The notes under the pieces were generated by a model. It searched no databases. It was not told the origin of the DNA and saw only the letters and a program-made list of their open reading frames with translations. Shown here piece after piece: positions 25,192-36,290 of a stretch of 64,000 nucleotides of DNA. The translations under genes and the position numbers were made by a program. The stretch's first letter is position 1. Each line of letters starts with the position of its first letter. The stretch comes from Phoebastria nigripes (lineage: Eukaryota > Chordata > Aves > Procellariiformes > Diomedeidae): positions 124,001 through 188,000 of the forward strand of contig JAYKAV010001311.1 in NCBI GenBank assembly GCA_035582835.1, written 5' to 3'.

Positions 25192-26884
25192 ATGAAATGC
25201 AGCCTGAATGATTGTTAACTAGGAGTTAAAAATATCTCAAGTCCACTGATGAGCAGAACAAAATCTTTTAATATAAAGTACACATAATTGGCAGAACGCT
25301 GTCGGGGAGCTGGGTTCTTGCCTAGATGTAAGTCAATCTTTATGTCATATGCACCAGTGATTATGTTTCTGCCGTCAGCATTTCAAGGAGTAAGAGAGCA
25401 GAAAACCAAAGTGAAAAAAGTTATAATTCCAATTACTTTGTGGGGGGAAAAAAATAATCTTTTAATCTCTCCCCTTCCTCTTCTCTGTTTCTGTACTAGG
25501 AGAAAATAAATGGCTCTGTTCATTCTTGTTTCTACCGATCCAAATTGGAATTCAATAGCACGTATCACAATGTCTTTTCAAACAGCTTCAAAAGGTTTTG
25601 CCTGCACACTTTCCCCCTAAAATGACAAGCTGTTAAAGTATGTCTAGGGACATGAGTTTTTTGATGTATCTTGCAAATACTAAATAATGTAGAAACCACA
25701 CACGCTCTAATGAAGTAGGGCACAGAAAATACTGGTAAATAGCTTATGAAGAANTGTTCTTTTTCTTCCTGTCTGGAACAGGATGCACTTGCGTTTTCAA
25801 TGCAAGATTCTCAATGTTTGAATCACCCGTGATAAGGTAGCTTAGACTTAATTCTACTTTCAGTACTGATGAACCACCTAGAATAGACAATAGGTCATAA
25901 AGGGAAAGCAAATGCTTGGAGACTTCTGCGTTTTCCACCTATAGCAGCAACGACTCATTTACCATTGCCTAGTATTTTTCAGAATCTTTCTAACACCAGA
26001 TTTTAATTTTTTTCTTGTTGGCTAAAGCAATTGAGTTTATTGCTAATGAGAGAAAAGTTGGTAGAACTCCAGGCAATCATTTTTGGATATTATATTCAGG
26101 TACTTCCAATCCTCTGTTTCTTGCTGGGAATGTTGCCAAAAATGCAACAGATAGCAATGTTTGGAAAAGACATTTTGGGTGTTAGGCTTTTTTCTCTGTA
26201 AGTAGGTTACAGTTAAGTACAAGATGACATATGTAATATTTTTTACAAAACTGTAGCAATAAAATTACTTGTAAATTTTTCATTATCAACGCTGAAGGAA
26301 ATGGCAAGTTATTTAATAAATATGCATTGATTAAAACTTTAACTTTTTCACAAAATTATGCATTGAAATAGAAATACATAACTTTGCACATTTTATCTCT
26401 TGCAAGGAAGCAAACTGTAAATCATTCTCATTCTTTGCAAAGTTAATCAAGCATTTCCTTATTATGATGACAACCTGTATACTTTCTCTTCGTAAACCAT
26501 GAACCATTATGAAGCACGATGACGGNTTTTTTCAGTCTTTTCTGTTAAGATGCCATCACACACATCTGCTAAAAAAATGAAATCACTGATTCATTTCTTC
26601 TTCATCTTGGCCGGGGCTGAAAAATATTAGGAACATAAAAGCAGATGCAGTGGATGGCACCAGAGGGTCTGTCCAGCCTGGTAACTTCTCTCCAATGGTG
26701 GCCAAAAGTGGATGGCTGCACAAGAGTACTAGAACAGAGCAAGCATATGGGCATTGTATATCTTAGTTGCACTGCCCACAACTACTCTCACAGAATCCTA
26801 CTATTTCAGGGTCAGGAATGGTTAGTGTGGAATGTGAGTTCTCTGTCTTTATATTCTGTGAACTTCAGTTTGCCCTTGGACCCG

Positions 26885-27735
26885 TGAAAACTTTTAGTAC
26901 CTGCAATATCCTTTGATGAGGAGTTCCATAACTAGTTATATTTTGCATGAAGAATTGTCTTAGTTTTTTTGTTTTTTAAATCTGTTTTGAAGATATTTCC
27001 TCCTATCTTCAGTTAATGCCTCAATCCATCTCCATAGGNTTCTCATGACTTCATGGACTTCTACCACATCCTTCCTCAGCCGTCTTATTTTCTGAACTAA
27101 AGAATCCTAGCATACCTAGTCATTGTTTACAAAAATGCAGTTCAGCACCTCTGAATATCCTTTCCTTCTCTGTACCTGTTCTTGTTCCCTGTACTTTTTG
27201 GAGGTGAACAATCAGAACTTAACATTAAGAGGTCTATGGATTTATACAGCACCATGCTGATACTTTCAGTTTTGTTCTCTATTATTTTCCTAATAATTCT
27301 CAAGATTAGATTTGTAGGTTATTGAAAAATATTATACAAATAATAATTTGTGCTATATTTTTGTCATCTCCTACTCAATCAAAAGTCATTCCATATCAAA
27401 ATATCTTTCTATAATTCCTCATAGTAGTCTTTTTTCCTCATTATTCCAAATACTGTCATCAGCAAAATGTCACGTCATCATTCGCCCTTTTCTTTTTTAA
27501 ATTGGTTACAAATATTTTGACCATCCTAGGTTATAGCTAGGCACTCAGAGGGATCCCATTGCCAACCTCATCCATTGGGAGAAATAATTGTTTATTCCTA
27601 TCTTCAGTTTCCAAATTTTTGTACAACTATTTAACCAAATGATGTCGTTCTCTTTTATTCAACAGCTATTAGTTTCTCTGACAGCCTGTTTAATAGTTGT
27701 TTGGCCCAAGCTGTCAGTATGTAAGAATCCATACT
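26885..27735 (-). mobile_element. Ancient CR1-type LINE fragment (reverse-transcriptase region)
   Basis: Seen on the plus strand, in order: GAGGAGTTCCATAACTAG (near 26920), GACTTCTACCACATCC (near 27057), CTTCTCTGTACCTG (near 27165), TTTTTGGAGGTGAACAATCA (near 27197), ATGGATTTATACAGC (near 27236), AGAGGGATCCCATTGCC (near 27548) and TTGTTTATTCCTATCTTC (near 27587). Known, from memory: these correspond block for block to reverse-oriented ancient CR1 elements of sauropsids. The GGGATCCC block is the eroded remnant of the Gly-Val-Pro-Gln-Gly motif of the CR1 reverse transcriptase; here only Gly-Ile-Pro is readable, followed by a stop. No intact frame remains. Confidence 0.6.
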
Positions 27736-28838
27736 GAACAGAACATAAAGGGTAATAGTTTCCATAATGTGGGAATGGATCTTTACTGTACAAGGAAAAT
27801 ATGACAGTTTTCCTGGGAAAGAGTCTTGCAAACAAATGTTTTGATCCCATTCACATAGCCCTTGGATGAAGCCTTTACAATGATACAAACTGTAGTTTGA
27901 GAAAGCAAACTGATAGTCCACAATTTTACACAGATATTCACATTTCCTTGAAAAGCATTGTAGAAGGAAGGGCTTCCTCTCAGGTCTTTTATCAACGTTT
28001 CTGTATGCATTGTGGAGAAAGACTTCATTTCCTTTCAGTGGAGCTACTGATTCACCACTGCTCCTACTTTTACAGGCAATGCCAGGTGTTTTATTATTTA
28101 CAATATTTAATGTCTGTATATTATTATTATTATATTTTTCTACTCCCTTAATGTAGCTATTTTATATTAAATTACTTAAATGTTTTAAATATTATACTAT
28201 ATGCATAAGGTTTGTAATACAAATGGTACTATATCATTTACACCCTTATGCCACGGTTCTATTTAACAAGAAGTCTGATGAGNGGCAGCAGATCAAAACA
28301 GCCATAAACTCACAAAGCAAAAACCTCAACTCATACAGACTCACTTCAAATTTATTCCAAAAACAGAACAAGGAAAATGAAAGGGCAATATGTCCTGACG
28401 GTCTCAAGGTCAAATCAAGTATCATTTGTACCCTTCAGCAGATATAATTTTGTTTTTAAGATGGTAGTTGCTATAAATACTAAATCATGGGAGGGTTTTT
28501 TGATTAATTTGAAAGAAATGTAAGTGTGTACTCACACTTGTATCATATTAAATGTGTTTTGACGGGCAATCTGGTAGTGCACTGATCTTGCATGAAGGAC
28601 NGCATAACCACAGCCTCGCTTACAGAGTACTTTACTCCAAAAGGAGCCTCCTTGACTTCGGTCTGGTTGTGATTAAGCCAAGGCTTCTCTGTGTTGAGCA
28701 CTCATTTACACCTCATTTTCATTTGGGAGAGAAGGAGAACTTGTCTCAAAGTCCTAGGAAATTGTTTATTTTATCATGGTAGATGCAGAAATGATAATTG
28801 TCACCTTTTGGTGTATCCTGCCCTCCAAAGCAGAATGG
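27736..28838. other. Unannotated DNA, no gene seen
   Basis: Contains an (ATT)n run at 28119-28133. Overlapping short frames at 27655-28151 show no domain. Part of it may be further eroded CR1 continuing from the left. Confidence 0.4.
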
Positions 28839-28846
28839 CATAGCTC

Positions 28847-29390
28847 TGTGGTTTAACCCGGCAGGCAGCCAAACACCACACAGCCGCACGCTCACTCCCC
28901 CCGCCTCAGTGGGATGGGGGAGAGAATCAGGAAAAAAAGTAAAACTTGTGGATTGAGATAAAGACAGTTTAATAGAACAGAAAAGGAAGGGAAAATAATG
29001 ATGATGATGATGATGATAATAATAATAATAATGGTAGAATATACAAAATGAGTGATGCATAATGCAATTGCTCACCACCTGCCGACTGATGCCCAAGCAG
29101 CGATGCCCCTCCTCCACCAACCCCCAGTTTATGTGCTGAGCATGACATCTTATGGCATGGAATACCCCATTGGCCAGTTGGGTCAGCTGTCCTGGCTATG
29201 CTCCCTCCCAGCTTCTTGTGCACCTGGCAGAGCATGGGAAGCTGAAAAGTCCTTGACGAGTGTAAACACTACTTAGCAACAACTAAAACATCAGTGTGTT
29301 ATCAACATTATTCTCATACTAAATCCAAAACACAGCACTATACCAGTTAATAGGAAGAAAATTAACTCTATCCCAGCCGAAACCAGGACA
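28847..29390 (-). mobile_element. Solo LTR, ERVL-like (resembles the avian TguLTR5 type)
   Basis: Seen: read on the minus strand it opens TGTCCTGGTTTCGGCTGGGA and closes GGGTTAAACCACA, giving TG...CA ends. It has a degenerate TATA (CATAAA, 29128-29133) followed downstream by an ATTAAA signal (28968-28973), which fits a U3-R-U5 order. No internal retroviral region adjoins it. CATAGCT occurs at 28839-28845 and again at 29391-29397, next to the right end and one base from the left end, as expected of an eroded target duplication. Known: I recognise this LTR from memory as a family abundant in neoavian genomes (TguLTR5-like); a library search would settle the name. A (ATG)n/(AAT)n microsatellite has grown inside it. 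Confidence 0.85.
28994..29033. repeat. (GAT)n then (AAT)n microsatellite
   Basis: A run of GAT units passes directly into a run of AAT units inside the U5/R part of the solo LTR. It probably expanded from an AT-rich triplet tract already present in the family. Confidence 0.9.
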
Positions 29391-29397
29391 CATAGCT

Positions 29398-31054
29398 ACT
29401 CCTTACCACATACAATGGAGAATGGGCATAAATCTGTTCCTTCATCAATGGAATACTTTTTCCCCCATTTTCCATTTCACTGGTCCTGATGACACCTACA
29501 CTGAGTCATATGCTGAAGTAGCACAAAAGATGAGTAATTAAAGCTTTGTTGAGTGCTGAAAGATTCTCTACAGTGGAAACAAGATGTTTTTGCATATCTA
29601 TAATGGCTCAAATGCATCATTCATTAAAGAGCATAGCTTTCATTCAGTAATAACAGCTTTGAAAAAAGATTTCAGCTTGCATTGCATTTTAGTAGAGCTT
29701 TGTATGTGATTCATGTAAGAGTCAAATGTGCGCACACATATATTTATATATATGTGTGTATGTATGGCAGATGATTCAGGCTTTTATTTCCCAGATGGTT
29801 GCTGCAACCTAACTTTTCTGAAGCAATGATAAGACCAGTTATATAATTTGTTACATAAGAAGTTTTTCCTGCAACTACCTCATTAAAACATTTGTTAAGT
29901 GAGTGAGAATGAGCTGAACTGGGTGAATCAAACCTTAGGGTGAGCACTTACGAAAGGACAACCTTGTAATTTTGCAGTTTTAGCGTCAAATCTCCCCTAG
30001 TGAAGTACCTAAGTCTGATCATTTAAAAGTCGAAAAAAGACCTCAGTGAGCCCTGAGCTCTAAAATAAAAAACAAGGCAAAACAACAGAAGCAAAAACTG
30101 AAGAACAGTTCAGCAAATGAGTGAGTCTCTTGCAACTTTCTGAATGCCTGTTGTCTCCCCAGTACCCCGTNTCTGCCCTTTATGTCCCTTTTACAAACTC
30201 ACTAGACTAGAAACCTTAAAGTACAAACAATTAAAATGCTAAGTGGTATAGGCAGCATTTACCAACTTAGAAAGTAGTTTCAGAGGGTTAGGAGCATATA
30301 TCTCACTCTTACCTCTGTCCTGGTGAATACTATGTTTATAAAACTGAGGCCCTGAATGGGCTGAGTCCTCTAGACAGTATGAACAATACGCATGAATGTC
30401 CAAGTTGACAGGGAAGGAAATGACATCAGAACAAGACCCACTGCCACATTTTCTTACCTCCTTCTGGTAAGAAAGTACAAGGCAAAAAGAAAATGCAAGG
30501 ACGAGAAATAAGACTTTCTAAGTCTTTCTAAGTGGTGAATAAAATGTGCTGGAAGGGGAATCATGGAGTCATATAGGGCTGGTTTCAACAGGAAAGAGCA
30601 AAAGTATTTTGAGAAACTCCCATTTCTTTTTTCTACCTGCAGTCTAGTAAACAATTTCACAATTTATTTAAAGCAATAGAACTGTAAGCAGCTCCTGATG
30701 TAAGTGTTCTTGGCCTGGTGTTTATGTGGTGTAGATCAGTATTTGTCCAGCTTATTTACTGCATTGTGGTAATTATACATTATATGCAAACACAAAATAA
30801 CATTCTTACAATCTTCACTATTGAGCCATAGCGTGGGCTGTCACAAGCAACCGAACAGGCATGGCAGTTAGGTTGCTATATATAACAATCTTTATTTAAT
30901 TTGAGAGGAAGATTGGAATTCAGTCCTTGACAAAACTATGTGAAGATTCAGAAAGGGCAAGGAGTAGAAAAACTGATTGGAAGGTAAAAGCAGCAACCCC
31001 CCCTAACAAACAGAAAATGCATGTGCCCTCACCTCACCTATCTTTTGCCTGCAG
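29398..31054. other. Unannotated DNA upstream of the candidate exon
   Basis: Contains the alternating inverted repeat at 29733. If 31055-31175 is a real exon, this would be intron. No upstream exon could be picked out by eye. Confidence 0.4.
29733..29762. repeat. Alternating purine-pyrimidine inverted repeat
   Basis: CACACATATAT and ATATATGTGTG form inverted arms around a short TTTAT centre. The alternating CA/TA/TG pattern could form a hairpin or Z-DNA. Confidence 0.75.
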
Positions 31055-31430
31055 AAACTGCCCGACCCCAGCTGCTAAACTGAGCCTAGCGAATAGAGAC
31101 AACCTGAGAAGTGAGGACCCCCATGAAGCGGAGCAGTTACTCCGCTTGGCTGAAGACATCAATAATGTGTGTTAGAATGGAATCCCGGAGCCGTGGATAG
31201 CAGAAAATATATACCCTTCGGCTGAGTGCTGAATTGAAGATCTGTTGGGACATTTCTGCTTTGTATGGCCAGGGCTGTTGTCAGCTTTTCACCGAGAAGG
31301 CTGCACTTGAATGAAAGGAACAATTTTAAAGCATTTGTCAAAGTTGATTTTAGCAAAAACAAGTACTGTTCTGATACCTTGCCAGTAATTTGACTTTTGT
31401 ATTAAACATTGCCTAAGCTCCAACTTATAC
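31055..31430 (+). other. Candidate terminal exon with 3' UTR (unproven)
   Basis: Seen: a pyrimidine-rich tract TATCTTTTGCCTGCAG ends at 31054, a good splice acceptor. If spliced there, the frame opening with the last base of a split codon stays open to TAG at 31173-31175. It would encode about 39 residues ending in EDPHEAEQLLRLAEDINNVC, an amphipathic-looking acidic helix. An ATTAAA signal follows at 31401-31406, and the exon is locally more GC-rich than its surroundings. The protein is not recognised, and no upstream exon was found in the window. The other two frames stop within a few codons (phase 0 gives KLPDPSC then stop). A 40-codon open frame is not significant alone; the combination is what makes it a candidate. 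Confidence 0.3.
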
Positions 31431-33794
31431 TATATATAACTGGAATGTTTGAAAAGATTATTGCTGAAAGTGAAAGCTTCCTTCTGAGGCAGCATTTACC
31501 CAGGAGAATTAAAACGAACAGAGATTTCTCATTACATTGATCGATATGGAGTGAAAATCTGCAACTGAAACCCAAGGCTGAGGAAAATTACGGCTCAGAT
31601 TAATTCCCAGTGTAGACCTAAGACCTCAAGGTAAACTGAAGCACCTCTGCAGATGTCTTTGTCTCTCTGTGGACTGTAACACTACAAGTATCCTATTGAC
31701 AGCTGCCTCAGCTGAGTGTCTACTCAGTTACTAGGTAAACCCATGCCTTTTGACCACTTACAGTGCTGTGTAAAATTCATATAGATATTACTAAGGCATC
31801 ATAATTAATTAATAATCATAATAATCAGTGATGGACAATTTGAATCCCTCCAATCCAGAGTAACTGGGTCCTACCTCCCTATGCACTCAATGGTGTTTTG
31901 GATGATCCAGACAGAAGATGTTTGATTTACTCAGTTGTGCTGGATGCAGTTGTAGTCTCAGATGTTCTGGCCTCCTTGGCCCTTAGCTGGGAGTTAGAAT
32001 ACAGCAGTATTGTTCGTATGTATCTGTGAAGTGGGGATGATTCAAAGTTGCATGAGGTGTGAGCTCTGGAAGGACTACCTCAGCAATGGCACATGTTTCG
32101 CCAGGTGACTTCACCAGTCATCAGCAGTAATACTCATTCGCTAAAGCCACGCAAACAATGAGGTGTCTTGCTGGGTAGGGACTCTGTGTAAGTTTTAGCC
32201 CAAGGCTGTGTTCTGACTGCAGAGGAAAGTTTCATAACCTCCTTCCTTTTTTCTTTCATTTCTGTACTTCTCCACATAATGATAATTTGAGAGAAGTGCC
32301 CCTCTTCTCCATAAATACATACCTGTAGAATTTTGTTGGGTTTTTTTTTGGCATGTGCTAGCTATGCCTTCGGGCAATGTAGTCTGAAATTTCCAAGTAC
32401 CCAACACAGTTTTTTGCTCAAAATATATATTACGATACAGAAAAGGAATGCTGTTATACTTCACAGCTGATTCAGGGTTGGATAGGCCAGGAACATCAAG
32501 TGTTTGATAATTAGAGAGCAGCCTCTAATACATGGCTTCAATGCCTTCTGGTTTGAAGGGGTTAGAATTGCCCATTGCTATTTCTTCTGGAATATATATT
32601 TCCTGATTTCTCAGGACTGTTATTCTTTCCCATCTTCCTTTTCTGGGAGAAAAGGAGCAGCTGCTATTACTGATGAGCACTAAGAAATGGGCTGTTACAT
32701 CTGCTCAGATGGTGGAGATTTGTCTTGAAAAAATAGAGTTCTTTAGATTAAGTGTCCGAGTGAGTTTTCTACTATGGCATAAAAGTATAAAGTGAATCCA
32801 ACAGAAACAAGTAGAAAGAATATGGGGCCTCTTAGTAGCACGTAAAAACTCTCACTTACGATAGCAGTTCAAGATACATCTCTTTTTTGCTTTTTACAGA
32901 CTAATAATTGAGTTGCCCAGTCAATTTTAAAATTTAAACTACTACCCAGATTTAGGTTGCTAAATAAAATTTTCTATTCCTTTTTTCTCTTTAGTTTGTT
33001 TCCCTTCTCTTTCCCTTTGGAATATATCTTGAATAAACATTTTTTTCAAGCAAACAAGTGCCTATCTTGCCCAGCTATCATCTGCTTACTGGTATTACTG
33101 ATGCTACACCATGCTTTTCTGTTTATCTCAGGCTGGGCTTAAATGAAAGTGCTGTGCTAAAGTACTGTGAAATAAGCTATTACTACCCTATTTTTGCTTG
33201 GAAAAGTTGCAGCCAGGTTTAGAGCTTCACAGAAAAGGTTATGACCTAGACATACACTGTGAGACAGCATATCCCCCAAAAAACATATTGGAGTTTTACT
33301 GGGATATGAAAGGTGTGAGCTCTTCACCTTCGTTTAGGAGAGTAGATTCAAGAGACAGTATCTAAGACCCAAAGTTAACAATGTTTTAGTTGTGGATAAG
33401 TAAGAACCAAAATAGCAGGTACATATCTAAGCATTTTAGGTCAGTGATTTAATAAAAATTATTCAGCTCTGATTTGGAGGAGTTGGGATATAAACCCACA
33501 TGAATGCAATGCATTACAAGACTTGAGTCCACCTTGCCTAAGTCTAAAATGTGCCTTGAAACTGTGAAACAGTTATTTCTTTTCTGCATCACTAATAGCT
33601 GGTGCATCGAAGTGTTTACCTTTGGCTATTGCACTACTCATTGGGAGGTTTCATTCTAGCATTCTTGTTCCCTGGTTGTCCTTGCTACCTGTCTGGTGAT
33701 GTATACCTGCACTCCCATGTCTACTGGTTATAGTAACGTAAAAAAAAAACCCTGCAAGGCTGAGGGGCTGCTGTGTACATAAGATGCACAACAA
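31431..33794. other. Unannotated AT-rich DNA, no gene seen
   Basis: AT-rich with an ATTAATTAATAATCATAATAA patch at about 31801-31825. No repeat family or exon was recognised. Confidence 0.45.
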
Positions 33795-34255
33795 CTATTA
33801 AGGGAAGTCAACTCAGGTGGTCTTTAAGATGCGGGGTGATATCTTCTCTCACACAGAAATACAGGTAGGAACACAGTTTAATAAGGAGACAGGATGGGTT
33901 GTGGTGATCAGGCACAGGGCATGGCCAGACAAGTGTACTGACCAGCAGCTTGTTTACATCCAACTGATTCCTTATATCCACCCACCCCCGTTTTCCCATT
34001 CTCATTTCTCCATGATCCAGCTCGACTCCCTTCCTTTCCCAGCCTTTGGCCCTTCCCCTGAACATGCCATAAGTTTTGCACATGCTTGCATGGTAAGTTT
34101 TACACAGTCCCACAAACCCCCTCAAATATCACACAGTAACTTTGCTCTTTCCCGTGAGACCCATGATAGTCTTGTTTCCCTGGTCTTATCAGTTACTAAG
34201 TTCTGGCTGAACTTCTCCAAAGTTATGTGTAAGTGGTTTCTTCCATGACTCATCA
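33795..34255 (-). mobile_element. Probable solo LTR, family not identified
   Basis: Seen: on the minus strand a U3-like stretch leads into GGATATAAG (TATA at 33972-33977). About 95 bases further on comes ATTAAA (33877-33882) followed by TGTGTTCC, the usual polyadenylation context at an R/U5 boundary. Base composition differs from the flanks, being richer in C on the plus strand. The boundaries are estimates: I could not find matching TG/CA termini with a target duplication. It could instead be an ordinary gene promoter or 3' end, but the close TATA-to-ATTAAA spacing favours an LTR. The long open frames on both strands here (33808-34125 minus; 33817-34248 plus) are not taken as genes. Confidence 0.5.
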
Positions 34256-36259
34256 ATCAGCAAATTCATCTTTCTGGTCTTTAGTATTGTCTCAGCTGTC
34301 TACTCATTAAAGTTTGTGTATCTGTGTGCTTAATTTACTGCTTTTCCTGTCTCTTCCCTTCGCCTCTTATGCTGAATAGTCATTAACCAGATCTCTTTTA
34401 CAAATTAGCTATCGTTACATTAAATGCAGCAGGGATGTGACGATAGAAGGAGAAAACCTTCACAATATGGATATAACAAAACACACTAAACCAGGCTGAG
34501 TGTGCTACCAAGGCAGGTTCATTAAAACCCATTATTAACGTAGAGGGTCTAAGACAGTGCTATCTTACCTGTGCTAGACCAAAGGTATGTTCAAAATGAG
34601 TCTTGATGTAGTGTGCTCATTATGTCAGTGTTCTGTACTTCCTAAAAATGATAATTCACCACATTTTAGAACACCTCCAAGCATTGATCCTCAGACCCCT
34701 CCTAACAAAACTGTGCTCTCAAAGAACATCTCAAACCTTTTAGGTTTTTANTAACAACTCAAGCATGGTCAGTTACTGAAAGTCAGTCCTTGCATGTCTT
34801 CATAAACAATGATAAAACAATAAAGAAGCCATATTAACATGTTTTCACTTCTGAGAGCTCATAATCACTGATCTACTGCATTATATTTCTGTTAACATTT
34901 TCAATAGTAGGATCCTCTCCATGCAAGTACTATGTGATCCTTGCTGTGTCTGCCTCTCATCCCATCTTTGGCTCTATGCAGTCTCACACATAGTCTCTTA
35001 CACATGCCTAAAATTCTCTGCATGGACATTTTTGTCCCTTCTTAAAATATGCTTTTTCCATGAAACACGACACAAATGTCTTGCCAAAACAGCCACTCAT
35101 TTTGTTCTCCATCTGCTGTGTCTTTTTCCCCATTTGGACATAAGTACCTAATTTTAGATATATCCTATCAAACTCCAGGCATTCAGCTGAAGCCTAAGTT
35201 AGAATCCTCGTCATCAAATTGTCCTTCTATTATAGACAAGGGGGAGAAAAACATGCCTAACTCTTTCTTTCCCTCTTTCCCCTTTACATTGGCTTCAGAG
35301 GGGTTCTGCAGTGCTTGTCTTGCTACCAGCTGGTTCTTTAGGAGAGACGAGATGAATAGGAGCTCAACTGTTTTGCTTTTCAGTTTGTTTTTCTTAGTGT
35401 ATTTACCTTTATATTTAACAGTAAACAGCAAAGTATTTTTATTAGTATATAAATAATAATGAAATCTGTAGATTTTTTCAAAAAAAAANANGAAAAGATG
35501 ATGATTGCTGTCAGAGCTTGGATTCAGAGAGATGTCGTGTTTTAAGTAAAGTTGTGTACACATTGCACAGGATGTAAACTCCATATTAAATAGAAAATAA
35601 TTCAATAACTCTACTTATGTCATAGCTTGATATCATGAAAATTTCATGATGCTTTTCAAGGATGTTTTTTCCCTTGGTCAATTTTCAGCTTATTTTATAT
35701 TTTTGCGCAAAACCACAAAATTATTTTTTTTGTTCAAAGACCAACCCANTCTAAATTTCTTTTTCTCAAATCACCCATAATTCCATGTTCTTGTCACTTT
35801 CCAAGAAAAGAAGAACACTGTGGGGTGTCTCTGCTTCCTACTTGAAGCTGTAATATANAATTTCATTCCCTTCTCAGTTTAAACAGTCTTTCCTACTTAA
35901 GCTAAAACTGCTATCATCTAAGCAAGTATCTGTAGTTAAGACTTTCTCTTGGATAAATCATAGCATTAACCAGAAGCTATACATGTATTAACTGGTACAT
36001 GACAGAAAGAAACTCCTACTACCTCACTTCCCTCTGCCCCAGAAATGACTGTTTATATAGATTTCCATATGACCAATTCCAGTGCTATCCCACATTTTAT
36101 CTTAATTCTAGAGCTTCTCTTCTGTTAAGGTATGGATTAATTTGAGTTTGCAATTAGATGAAACCAAGGTAGAACTACTTGGGTTAACAACTGTAGTGTA
36201 ACTGAAAATCATCGCTTTTGTGGGTTTGTTGGGGGTTTTTTTGTGGGGTTTTGTGTTTT

Positions 36260-36290
<31 letters not shown>

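Larger units (their letters stand above)
23961..26884. other. Unannotated DNA between two ancient CR1 copies
   Basis: Holds the GTTT, AAAT and TG microsatellites. 26200-26480 is an unrepetitive AT-rich block with TATGCATTGATTAAAAC-type sequence. No exon was recognised. Confidence 0.45.

Noticed and set aside
33817..34248. 143-codon open frame on the plus strand
   Set aside because: It lies within the probable minus-strand LTR and reads antisense to it; no recognisable protein.
35076..35605. Overlapping 126- and 140-codon frames on opposite strands
   Set aside because: Mutually overlapping, AT-driven composition, no domains.
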